Positions 24,197 through 34,384 of a DNA stretch of 64,000 bases are shown in pieces. Within the stretch, counting starts at the first letter, position 1. Each line of letters begins with the position of its first letter. The DNA comes from Flabesymbios commensalis (taxonomy: Eukaryota > Annelida > Polychaeta > Terebellida > Flabelligeridae), in assembly GCA_964017125.1 (NCBI GenBank), contig OZ024902.1, positions 106,436,560 to 106,500,559 on the forward strand. Direction: 5' to 3'. The notes beneath the pieces are model-generated. The model saw only the letters and a program-made list of their open reading frames with translations, was not told the origin of the DNA and did no database searches. Position numbers and translations under genes: made by a program.

Positions 24197-24365
24197 TACC
24201 TCAAAAGGACTCCTCTGATGGCTAACTCGATCAGGTTGTCCATTCGGAACTGTTACCAAGGCGTACCGGGCTCGAATCCCAGCTGTGTGGAATGTAACTA
24301 TATGTTGGTCACCGTGGTTATGTACAGTCCCCCCCCCAAAAAAAAAAAAACCATTGAGAGCCTTT
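24197..24365 (+). mobile_element. Possible tRNA-derived SINE fragment
   Basis: GATGGCTAACTCGATCAGG followed ~45 bases on by CCGGGCTCGAATCCC resembles the A and B boxes of a tRNA-like head. A poly-C/poly-A run follows at 24330-24350. It cannot be a tRNA gene as the acceptor arms do not pair. Confidence 0.4.
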
Positions 24366-24571
24366 TGAAGGGTAGGGCACCGAGATAATTGTATTATTAT
24401 ATGACATGTGCCAAACGACATATGACTTTGAAAATAAGTACTTGGTAATATGTACCTTCTCTATTAGCGATTATCATGATGGTTTGCCAAAATAAAATAA
24501 TAGTCCAGAAGTCAATTTTCAAAAGAGGTATTTGGTTTACCCCCCACCACACATTCAGTTTGTTGATTGCA

Positions 24572-24998
24572 TGAGGTACGTTGGTATATGTGTGACATTA
24601 CTAGACCTGATGTAGTGCAAAATTGTGGTATCACTAATTATATACAGCACCTTTTATGTACTAGGGGTGATGTCAATATTTTTAGATTGTTCATAATTTA
24701 AAAAACTCACATATATTTTTAAACCACTTTTAAGGTATACAGAGTATATATTATAATAAATAATTTCTGTATAATATTTTTGTAATGAGGTACGTTGGTA
24801 TATGTGTGACATTACTAGACCTGATGTAGTGCAAAATTGTGGTATCACTAATTATATACAACACCTTTTATGCACTAGGGGTGATATGTCAATATTTTTA
24901 GATTGTTCATAATTTTAAAAACTCATATTTTTAAACCACTTTTAAGGTATACAGAGTATATATTATAATAAATAATTTCTGTATAATATTTTTGTAAT
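24572..24998. repeat. 214-bp tandem duplication in the left arm of element B
   Basis: The unit beginning TGAGGTACGTTGGTATATGT at 24572 is repeated at 24786, almost identical over its length apart from small indels. A third, much diverged unit starts near 25571. The close pair shows ongoing unit turnover in the arm. Confidence 0.9.
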
Positions 24999-24999
24999 A

Positions 25000-25850
25000 A
25001 TTCCAAGGAAAGTGTTCTTTCCAAGATAGCCGCCAAAAAACGAAATAACACGAAATCTTCCTCACCGTTTATCCAATTGTCCTCAAAATTAATTTGGTGA
25101 GACCTGAGACTGCGCAATATCGGGTAAAATTTGGATTAAAATTCATTGAAAACAACATGCGCCACAGTTGTCATTAAACAAACTCTGACCCCAAAGCAGT
25201 TTTCTTGTTGTGGCACTGAACCCAATTGGAGTAGATGTTCGGAATAGTTTGTTTTGGGGGTATGTAGTCTAATAAATAATTATTGTATACTATTTTTTGT
25301 AAATATTCCAAGGAAAGTGTTATTTCCAAGATGGCCGCCAAAAAAACGTAATAACACAATATATTCATCACTGTCAATCCGATTGTCTTCAAAATTGATT
25401 GGGTGAGACCTAAGACAGTGTGCAATATTTGGGGTAATTAAAAAAAAAACATAAAAAAATAATGCGTCAAGGTTGTCATTAAAAAAAATATATTCGAGTC
25501 CAAATCAGTTTTCTAAGTTTGGTACTGGACCGGATGAGCGAAGGTGTTTGGATTAGTTTGTTAATTTTATGAGGTATGTTGGAAGATAATAAAGCCTATA
25601 CTATATATGGGGTATTTCTAGACCACAGACACTTTAAAATTGGGGCATCATTAATTCTATACACCTTTTAAGTACTGGTGTAATATGGTGATAATTTTTA
25701 TATTTTTGGGAGGCGAACTACTCATCCTGATCCATTTTTAAGGTATGATCTATATAATCTAATCAATAATCCATGTATACTATTATGTGTGATTACATCA
25801 AGATGGCCGCCAAATCATAATGAACAATGAAATATAAAGTGAACTCAATT
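25000..25850. repeat. Inner tandem units of the left arm of element B
   Basis: ATTCCAAGGAAAGTGTT then TTTCCAAGATGGCCGCCAAA recurs at about 25003 and 25307, each followed by GTGAGACCTxAGAC. A third core, ATCAAGATGGCCGCCAAA, lies at about 25797. Unit length is about 300 bases. Confidence 0.8.
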
Positions 25851-25890
25851 GTGACAGTATAATATTATTTATTCAAATTCCCGAGGGATC

Positions 25891-27250
25891 TTAATTTTCT
25901 TCATCATCGTCATCATCGCCACCAACTGCGTTGTTCATGGAATCTTTATGTGGGTTTTGACACTTGTTGTCATCAGCCATACATGTGCAGGCCTCTGTAC
26001 AAGAGATTTTGTTCATGTTACATGAGCAAAAACGTTTTTGTAAACAAGCTGACTTCTGATATCTGCATGATGAGAATTCTACTAGTCTAGAAGGTGCTGC
26101 GTCTTTTGTCATTAGAAGCGGTGCGATGTCTTAATGGTATAACACAGCTTCCAACCATGACCAATAGGCGCAGGTAAATTCTGCATTGCACAAACAAAGT
26201 GCTTTTTACCAAACAAAACACTGGTAATTCGCTCTTTGAATGTGCAGCCTGATACAGTCCGATGTTGGTGGTAGAGATTCACTTTTTGGACCCTTTTGGC
26301 AGAACATACAATATCGCATATCATCTCCTGTGACCCCAGCAGCATTAGACGTAGAGTACAAACTGCACAAAAACGTCTCACATGCGTGGACTGTAGCTGC
26401 AACTGGGGGTAGATCGTCTCCAAGTCGTGATATACATTACTGATGCTTTGTGCATTCAACCAACTTGCGAAAAGCTGATTCCAAACAGAGTACTTGTACT
26501 ATCGCACCCTGTTAAATCATGTAAAGATGACAAAGCTTGACATAATTGGCGACCGATTACAGTGACAATTTGCTGAATAGGGATGTAACATAATCTGTTT
26601 TTCACACCAGTGCAGAACCAGAGCTGAGTACATTACATTGATGAGTACATGTTTATGCACATAACAGCAACATCTGTATCAGGTGACTGTACTATTATGC
26701 ATGGATATTTCAAAGATGCATGTTGGGTGTGCATCTGGTGTCTGCTTCTTTTTGGTCGGAATACAAATCATCGACTTTCCATATGTTTCCTCTGGTAAAT
26801 AGTGCACATTTTCTGCCATCCTTGAAACCTCTGCCAATTACAATTTCGTGACCTGTGTCTAGTTGACAAGGTAGGCCTACTGTTTTTACACCATTGGTAA
26901 CTGATAAATTCACTCAAATTAGCTTTATTCACAGGATTGTTGATATTTTATCCCAATGCTTAGGAATAGGTGAATTTGGACCTGTAATTTTAATTTCTAA
27001 TCCTGATGATGAGACAAGTCTGGCTCGCTCTCCAGCCTTGATAGATTCAGGTTTGTCAAAACAGTCAAAAATTATATCTATTCTATTGCATCCATTTACT
27101 CCAAGTAATGAAGACAAAAAATTATAGTACTTCTTAGCTAACTGTCAAAATGTCTTTGTGCCAAAATCATACGCTTTCACCAATGTCTCTTTCGTGAAGG
27201 TCAGATATTATCCAACTGAATTGGTAATTACAAATGATTATAATTAAAGA
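25891..27250 (-). pseudogene. Decayed mobile-element protein with EADTR, DTDV, TGCD motifs and Cys-rich C-terminus
   Basis: Read right to left on the minus strand, several frames carry successive conserved pieces: RIDIIFD..DKPESIKAGER (about 27040-27090), GRGFKDG (about 26825), DQKEADTR (about 26740), PDTDVAVMCI (about 26670), GVKNRL.YIP (about 26590), LTGCDSTSTLFGI (about 26480-26510), then RRFCAVCTLRLMLLG and a Cys-rich end CSCNMNKISCTEACTCMAD (about 25960-26035). I recall this set from a large family of hypothetical proteins in invertebrate genomes. The acidic E-A-D / D-T-D / G-C-D residues recall PIN/FEN-like nucleases (inference). It is broken by several stops and frame changes and lies inside element B, whose transposition gene it may once have been. 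Confidence 0.7.
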
Positions 27251-27984
27251 TTAATATATATGTCTTTTATCTACCCTGGAAATACAATTCCTTACTCAGA
27301 AATGCGGGTGACACAAAAAGGGGCCGAATCGATTCTATTCCTGGATAACTTCCACAGAACAAATCCTGATACTGACAACGCTATTTCATTTTAACGCCCG
27401 AAAATAACGCATAATTATAATATGTTCAAACTCTTTGCATGTTAGTATTATTTATAAAACAATGCAAATTTCAATTAGCCTCACTTGCTGTATAAATTCA
27501 AGACAGTTAGCTAAATGGACGTATTTGTATATGGTTAGGTTTAGAAAAATGTATTTTTAATGGTAATTGCACAATTACATGCCTAAATAATAATTATATG
27601 TATTTACCCTGGGAACACAGAGTGTTATATAATTGCTATCTACACATGCAGAGGTCACAAATGAAAATGAATCGATTTGATGCCCCGTTAATATCGTCCA
27701 AGTGCATTGCATTATCTACGTTACATATATATATGTAATTATATTGATATATTAACCTCAATTGTTTCAGTTTTTCTTCATAATTATAAAACGCTAAAAA
27801 AGGATACTAAGTTGTCACTTCAAAACATATGTCATACCATGCCACACAAAACATTAATCGGTGTATATTTAGTTAGTATAATATTTGACAAAAAAATCAA
27901 TCAAATAATGATTTAAATTTTTTTTAAAATAATAAATTGTGGACTAATTTGATCTGTTTCGTTAAATTACGGTATATATTTTTT

Positions 27985-28455
27985 TAATATTACTGTTTGG
28001 CCGAGTAGATTCCCCATGGATGTTTTACATAAATAAATAGCATCTCTAGTACCCCCTATGGTATCTCTGTTTTAATTTTTGTGTCAATTGGATAAACGAT
28101 GCAGGATTGATAGTGTTTACAATATTTTTGGCGGCCATCTTGGAAAAATGAATTATATTTACACAGTGCCCAAAATATTATGTAGGAAATATTACTCAGA
28201 CTATATATACTATATACCTACCAAAATTATTTTAAAAAAATATATAGCAATGTAAGTTTTTTCATGATCTAAAGTATTGATCAAAATGCCCCTGGGACTT
28301 ACAATGTGCTTTAACTATTTAATGATACCACAATTTGGAACTACATCAGGTCAGAAATTGTTCTAGACATGTCCTCAAAGATGTTACAATTCACAAAACA
28401 AATGTGTGGAGAAGAGTGAACAAAAATGTTGTTTTTTTACTTGGCTCCTGGACTA
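27985..28455. repeat. Right inverted arm of element B
   Basis: Reverse match to the left arm: GGCGGCCATCTTGGAAAAAT, GATACCACAATTTGGAACTA, CATCAGGTC, ACAAATGTGTGG and CTCCTGGACTA. Identity is clearly lower than between the two 214-bp left-arm units. Confidence 0.7.
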
Positions 28456-28764
28456 TAAATAAAATATGTAATTAATTTGGATTCACATGAATTTACACAT
28501 TGCAGAACAACAACAATGCTAATCAAGCAATCACGCAATCAATTCTGTACTTACAGCTCATACATCTTCGACAGAGTCGAGCTCGAAAACACACTGACAT
28601 AAAATAAATAAGAAATATAATTTGACCCGCTTGCAAATGTTGGCTTAACGTTATCATAGATAGATAGATGTTTTATTGACATCACACACTATTAACATGC
28701 TATTGCTAATATAAGAGATAATGTTATATCATAACACATCACAAACAGGCTTATCTCTTGCTTG

Positions 28765-28941
28765 AAGGGATTTGTGAACGCAATATCTCGAAAAAACGCT
28801 AATCCTGATCACTCCTGATTTTGTATGTAGGCACTTATCCTGAAAGGATTTGCTCGCAGCTCAGTGAGACTTCTGGAAGGATGCACCCTGAAAATGTTAA
28901 AACTCGATCAAATTCAAAATGGCTCACTATCGGCCATTATT
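28765..28941. repeat. Left remnant of an older repeat split by HINE copy 3
   Basis: It contains GTGAACGCAATATCTCG, AATCACTCCTGATTTTGTATG-like text and a single diverged 144-bp-type unit ending AAAATGGCTCACTATCGGCC then ATTAT. The same unit resumes after the insertion at 31509. Confidence 0.75.
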
Positions 28942-31508
28942 AGCTCCCGCCGTCACCGTAGGTGAGCGAAGGGAGCTATGGATTCTACCTCCGTTTTTTT
29001 TTTGGCCTCTTCTTTTGCCTATAACTTTGTGAGAAAATAAGCTAGGATAACAATTTTTGGTATGTGGGTTACTTCCAGGTGGCTAATGGACGGGTTAAAA
29101 GCAAGGTTGCAGAGGAGAAAATGATGATGTGACGGCGTTGGGCCGTTGGGCCGTTGGGCCGTCCGTAAACAATTCGTTTCCGGAGCATATCTCTGAAAGT
29201 ACTTGTCCGATTGTCTTCAAATTTTACACACAACACCCCTGGGGGGTCTAGTTGTGCCTTTTGGGGTATTTGAACTTTGACCTACTTCTGGTTCAGAACT
29301 ATGACCTATTTAGACGTTTTGACGCGCACTTCGTTTCCGGAGCAGATCTCGAAAAGTACTGGGCCGATGACAGTCATATTGCACATACATGTTCTCTAAG
29401 GTCCCTAGTTGTGCCTTTTCAGGTTTTTGGACCTTGACCTTGAAGTTGACCCAGCACTTTGACCTAATTTATAACATCGGTAAATCCGACTGAAAGATTT
29501 TGCGGAATATCATGAAAACCGCTCAAGATAGCTACACCATTACTATAAAACAAATTGTGAGGTTTCAGGAGAGGATGCATCTTGAAAAATTTCAAGTCCA
29601 TAAAATTAAAAATGGCCGCCTATCGGCCATTATTCACCTCGACAGGCCTGATATTGCGGAATATCATGAAAACCGCTCAAGATAGCTACACCATTATTAT
29701 CAAATAAATTGTAAGGTTTCAGGAGAGGATGCATCCTGAAAAAATTGAAGTTGAGAAAATTCAAAATGGCCGCCTATCAGCCATTATTCACCTCGACAGG
29801 CCTGATATTGTGGAATATCATGAAAACCGCTCAAGATATCTACACCATTACTATAAAACAAATTGTAAGGCTTCAGGAGAGGATGTATTTTGAAAAAAAT
29901 CATTTTGTCAAAGTTCAAAATGGCCGCCAATCAGCCATTATTCACTTTCACATGGCCGTTATTTGGTAAACCGTGCTAGATGGCTAGACCATTACTATAA
30001 AATAAAATGTGTGATTTCAGGAGAGGATGCATCTTGGAAAAATTTGACTCGATAAAATTCAAAATGGCCGCTTATCGGCCATTATTCACTTTCACATGGC
30101 CGCTATTTGGTCAACCGTGCTAGATGGCTAGACCATTACTGTAAAACGAAATGTGAGATTTCAGATGAGGATGCATCTTGAAAAAAATTGACTTGATCAA
30201 ATTTAAAATGGCCGCCTTTTCGGCCATTATTCATTTTCACATGGCTGATATTTGGTAAACCGTGCTAGATGGCTAGACCATTACCTGATTACTATAAAAC
30301 AAAGTGTGAGTTTTCGGAGGAGAATGCACCCTGAAAATTTTAAACTTACGAATTCAAAATGGCCGACAATCAGCATTATTTACCTCGATAGGCCTGATAT
30401 CAGGTAAACCGTGCTAGATAGCTAGACCATTACTATAAAACAAAATGTGACGTTTCGAGAGAGGATGCCTTTTAAAAACTTTCGACTCAATCGAATTCAA
30501 AATGGCCGCCTATCGGCCACTATTTACTTGCACATTGCTGATATTTGGTAAACCGTGTTAGATAGCTGGACCATTACTATAAAACAAAATGTGAGATTAC
30601 AAGAGAGGATGCATCTTGAAAAAAATTGACTCGATCAAATTCAAAAGGGCCGCCTATCGGCCATTATTCACTTTCACATAGCCGGTTTTTAGTAACCGTA
30701 CTAGATGGCTAGACCATTACTATAAAACAAAATGTGAGATTTCAGGAGAGGATGCATCTTGAAAAATTTTGACTTGATCAAATTCAAAATGGCCTCCTAT
30801 CGGCCATTATTCACTTTCACATGGGCGATATTTGGTAAACCGTGCTAGATGGCTAGACCATTACTATAGAATGAAATGTGAGATTTCAGCTGAGGATGCA
30901 TCTTGGAAAATTTTGACTTGATCAAATTCAAAATGGCCGCCTTTAGGCCATTATTCACTTTCACATGGCCGATATTTGGTAAACCGTGCTAGATAGCTAG
31001 ACGATTACTATAGAATGAAATGTGAGATTTCAGCTGAGGATGCATCTTGAAAAATTCTGACTCGTTCAAATTCAAAATGGCCCCCTATCGGCCATTATTT
31101 ACTTTCACAAACCCAATATTTTGCAAACTGTGTTAGATGTTAGTCCATTACTATAAAACAAAATTTGAGGTTTCGGGGGAGGATGCACCCTAAGTTTTTG
31201 ACTAATTTATATCGAATTCAAAATGACCGTAAATCAGCTATTAGTTACCTCGATTGGCCTGATATAGGGTAAACCGTGCCAGATAGGTAGACCATTACTG
31301 GGATACTGATTAGGATCATTAATTTCAATGGAGGTTTGCAATCTCTGACAGACTGTCTAGTTCTTATCCCACTTTTAGACTGGGCTTCTTAGACCTAGTT
31401 GTCTTGCGTCTTGTTGACCTAGCCTAGGACTACATTAAAAACCCTACACGAAATTGCTTAAATCAAATTCTAATTCGTCGCGGGAGCTCCTGGACTTATG
31501 TAGTCTTG
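28942..31508 (+). mobile_element. Helentron-like (HINE) element, copy 3, complete, nested
   Basis: Same ends as copy 2: AGCTCCCGCCGTCACC at 28942 and ATGTAGTCTTG ending at 31508, with CGCGGGAGCTCC just inside the 3' end. It splits a related repeat unit whose halves are CGGCCATTATT and TTCACTTTAATATG. Comparing with an intact unit (CGGCCATTATTCACTTT) shows insertion at TT with no longer target duplication. Confidence 0.82.
29500..31300 (+). repeat. ~144-bp minisatellite array, 12 units (copy 3)
   Basis: Cores lie at about 29610, 29763, 29918, 30061, 30205, 30357, 30498, 30642, 30787, 30930, 31074 and 31220. The order of variant units (for example the one with CATTACCTGATTACTATAAA at about 30278) is the same as in copies 1 and 2. 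Confidence 0.93.
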
Positions 31509-31575
31509 TTCACTTTAATATGTCTGATATTTGGCAAGCGGTGCCAGATAGCTAGAACATTACAATAGGATCGAT
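31509..31575. repeat. Right remnant of the repeat split by HINE copy 3
   Basis: TTCACTTTAATATGTCTGAT, then ATTTGGCAAGCGGTGCCAG and ATAGCTAGAACATTACAATA complete the 144-bp-type unit that breaks off at 28941. Confidence 0.8.
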
Positions 31576-31640
31576 CCCCCCCTAAAATTTTTTCTCACGA
31601 GGCTGGGTTATGGTGGCCTTTGGCCTCTCGTTTATTTTTT

Positions 31641-32250
31641 AATCCCCCGCCCTACGAAGTTGGGGCGGGGTTTATTGGCGTCGCCTCGGATGTCCGGCCG
31701 CATTTCGTTTCCGGAGCAGATCTCCGAAACCCATGGATAGATTTCCCACACACATCCCCTTAGGGTGTAGATATTTTTGGGGTAAGGTTTTTGAAATTTC
31801 ACCTACATAATTGGCTGACAATCGGCCATAATTTGCTTTAATATGCCTAATTTCTGGTTAGTTCTTGTGAATGTGATATCTTGAGAATTGCTAATCCAAA
31901 TTAATTAATCACTCATGATATTGTCTGTACATTTACGTCCTTGTCCGCAAACTGAAAAGGTTTTGATCAGTTCAGTTATGGTTGCAATTTTATTGAGTTA
32001 TTGTGAACGCGTTATCTTGAGAACAACTAGTCCGAATCACTCATGATTTTATCAGTTTATAATTTATGTACCTAGGTCCTTATACCTGCCTGGCCGCGAG
32101 ATGAAAACGTTTGGGTGGTGTTTCAGCGATTATCATGAAAATGGCAGCCATTTTTTATTTTTGGAGTTTGTGTGAAAGCGTGATCTCTAGAACCGTTGGT
32201 CTAAATCACTCGTGATTTTGTATGTAGGAATAAGTCTACATTGTAATTCT
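31641..32250 (+). mobile_element. Helentron-like 5' end with degenerate tandem units
   Basis: A hairpin AATCCCCCGCCC...GGGGCGGGG is followed by TCGTTTCCGGAGCAGATCTC, also present in the leads of HINE copies 2 and 3. Three diverged units then carry ATCTTGAGAA, CTAATCC..AATCACTCATGAT and AAAATGGCAGCCATTTTT. The 28765-28870 stretch is a similar unit. The 3' end is not found. Confidence 0.55.
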
Positions 32251-32404
32251 CAGTATAATGTTGCCTCAATAAAAACAAAGGATGGGGGGTGCATTCGTTT
32301 ACGCCATATGCCTAGATAGTGAAAACAGATTTATAGTTATTTTTACTCTGCATTTATAGTTTTTCACCTTTTTGCAGTGGTGTGTTACAGCGAATGAGAG
32401 TGTG

Positions 32405-32620
32405 AACTTAACCCCTAAAAGCGCTGAAATATTCTTATATAAATCAAGAGAAAAAAGGGCTTTTTAATTTTGAAATAATCGTAAATGCTTTGGATAGTTC
32501 TTTCTGCTTCATATGAATACCTACATCATGGGTCTACGGCCATTGTAAATAGTTGACTCTTGCAGTGCGGGGATCGACTTACCCGATGAAAGGGTTAATG
32601 TTAAGTGTCGCAATCGAATG
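32405..32620. mobile_element. AAGCGCTGAAAT / CAGTGCGGGGATCGAC MITE copy
   Basis: It starts TTAACCCCTAAAAGCGCTG and ends GCAGTGCGGGGATCGACTTA then GGGTTAAT. CATATGAATACCTACAT and GGGTCTACGGCCATT match the copies at 35247-35492 and 60925-61232. Confidence 0.75.
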
Positions 32621-32711
32621 CGAAAACGCATTTGTAACGTTTTGTTATTAATCCTGCTTTATATAGCTTACGCAAATTCCAACTCCAAATAAATAAATGA
32701 GTATTACACGT

Positions 32712-32806
32712 ACCATTCACCCAGTGCTGGTATGATACTGGCTCGCCGTCTATGACGCTGGCCCTACATTATATCAACACTGGTGAGCGTACCGTGTTTG
32801 ATGTGG
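32712..32806. mobile_element. CCCAGCAAACAC-family MITE, decayed
   Basis: CACCCAGTGCTGGTATGATA, GCCGTCTATGACGCTGGCCC, ATCAACACTGGTGAGC and CCGTGTTTGATG give both arms with worn ends. Confidence 0.65.
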
Positions 32807-32937
32807 TCCGGTTTCAACTGATTTCACCTTATTATATATAGGCTCTATTATATAGTTCATATATATAATTAGCGGTTTTAATAATGTATTGGATATATAT
32901 TAGATACATAGATATTAATGCAGACTCTCAGTAAACT

Positions 32938-33030
32938 CGAGAAGTTGACCCAATGTTGGTTTGATGTTGGCCCACTGTCTACGATGTCGGCCAGCATCAA
33001 CTCAACATTAGTTCAACATCCCGTGTCATG
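32938..33030. mobile_element. CCCAGCAAACAC-family MITE, decayed
   Basis: GAGAAGTTGACCCAATGTTG, GGCCCACTGTCTACGATG and CAACATTAGTTCAACATCCC then GTGTCATGG. The left terminus is lost. Confidence 0.7.
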
Positions 33031-34257
33031 GCAGGAAGATAAAGGTTCTATATGTCAATTTTGTTGCAGTGCTATACCAGTTGTATACTGGCTATGGAGT
33101 GGGGGGTTTCGCGGCATGGCGTCTTATCTCGGTTTGAAACTATCAGTAACTGGCAAGTGTGGGGGTTAGTATGTACACGATATGGTTTCCCCTCTCCCAC
33201 ATAACTATCTGGTATGGTGCGTGTCTTTGCCCTGCTGTGTTTCCAGTTTACTCTGGCTTCTGCTAGCTTTGATTACATGCTGGAAATCAACAGCAGATTG
33301 ATCGCGTTCAATATGCCTGAATGTGAACACATCTTTCTCATAGTAAAGCATAATAAAGTACAGTAAACAGGTAAACGAGTTTGTGACTTGTGTGACAAAG
33401 CAATCTGGCGTCGTGAGATTGGTAACATTGGCAAATTGTTATAGCCAATAGGCCAACTTTTAAGGTGTTTTCGCACTGGGCCGTGGCAGGTGAAATGGAA
33501 CGTGATGATTGCCAATTCGTGTTTAGTCAACTGTTCAATCTTCCTAGGTGTGTACACTACTGAGGTGCTCCTGTATGTCTACATCTCCAGTCACGTCAAG
33601 CGTACACTACATACAATACACCTATTTTGATGACAAAGCCATCGACCGCGATCGGCGGCAATATTGAATCGTGACTGTCACTGAACATAAACCAATCCAC
33701 TTCACAAACACGCCTTCTCATCAAGAGAAGAATGCAGGGGAATAAAGAAGTAGACGATATCACATTATTATTTCACCAGCTTACTTCATCATTATATTCC
33801 AGGCGACACTCAGAGAATTCCGGATATAACTTTGCACCACAGTATGCAGGGATCAAAGGTATTTGGATCACAGTAGGCTGTATAGCCGCATAGCAAGGCA
33901 AGTCACGCAGTTATCCGTTCATCGGCTAGTATGTAGTCCTAGCTGAATTGGGAATGCGCCATAACATCAGTTTGTTGCAGCTATTTAGCTTATTATAGAG
34001 ATAATATTAGCTCATGCAAGCGGAAAACGAGCTACTTAGTCGATGGTTATGCTCGTAACATTGAGTTGTTGGTTGTATTAGCCATGTGAGCAATTGGATA
34101 ATCAGTAATATACACTAATTCTCTCACTTACTGCTGTTTACAAACGATTCTATTTACGTGTAGGCCTGCCTGAGAGCTCAACAGGCTGACCAAACAGCGC
34201 ACATGCTGGATGTAGTGTACTCTCATTGGATAAACAACCTACTGTACATCAGCCAGT
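33031..34257 (+). other. Upstream region of PHACTR
   Basis: No coding exon is recognised. The stretch 33640-33720 is relatively GC-rich, with CGACCGCGATCGGCGG and a nearby CCAAT, and could be promoter-proximal or 5' UTR sequence. This is a guess without transcript data. The remainder is unremarkable AT-rich sequence. Confidence 0.3.
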
Positions 34258-34384
34258 ATGAGGTTACGTAGGAGGAAAAAGGTTAAAAAGACTAATGATT
34301 CACAGGATGTTGATATAAATGCCAGCTTTAGCTCACAAAGTCAGGATTCAGAATTATCAAACTCAAAGGAGCAGCTTCCTCAAG
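34258..34384 (+). CDS. PHACTR: PHACTR exon 1 (first coding exon)
   Basis: It encodes residues 1-42, beginning MRLRRRKKVKK and continuing with a Ser/Gln/Asp-rich stretch. The ATG is preceded in frame by TAA at 34231-34233, so translation cannot start further upstream in this exon. The donor is CAAG|GTATTT and the exon ends in phase 1. The basic start could act as a nuclear signal (inference). This exon has no obvious counterpart in vertebrate PHACTR, so it is supported mainly by frame continuity with exon 2 and by the donor. An alternative first exon further upstream is possible. Confidence 0.7.

Larger units (their letters stand above)
24501..28455. mobile_element. Element B: foldback DNA transposon carrying a decayed EADTR/TGCD protein
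   Basis: The termini are TAGTCCAGAAG (24501) and CTCCTGGACTA (ending 28455). TAA lies directly outside both (24498-24500, 28456-28458). The left arm runs to about 25850 and holds three or more tandem units with CAAGATGGCCGCCAAA. The right arm (about 27985-28455) holds one, in reverse (TTTGGCGGCCATCTTGG at 28129). Between the arms lie the minus-strand protein remains described separately. Terminal sequence, 3-bp flanks and arm layout agree with element A. Confidence 0.68.

Noticed and set aside
33640-33720. CpG-containing patch as a definite PHACTR promoter
   Set aside because: Only a short local rise in GC with a CCAAT; no transcript start evidence, so left as a note rather than a promoter call.
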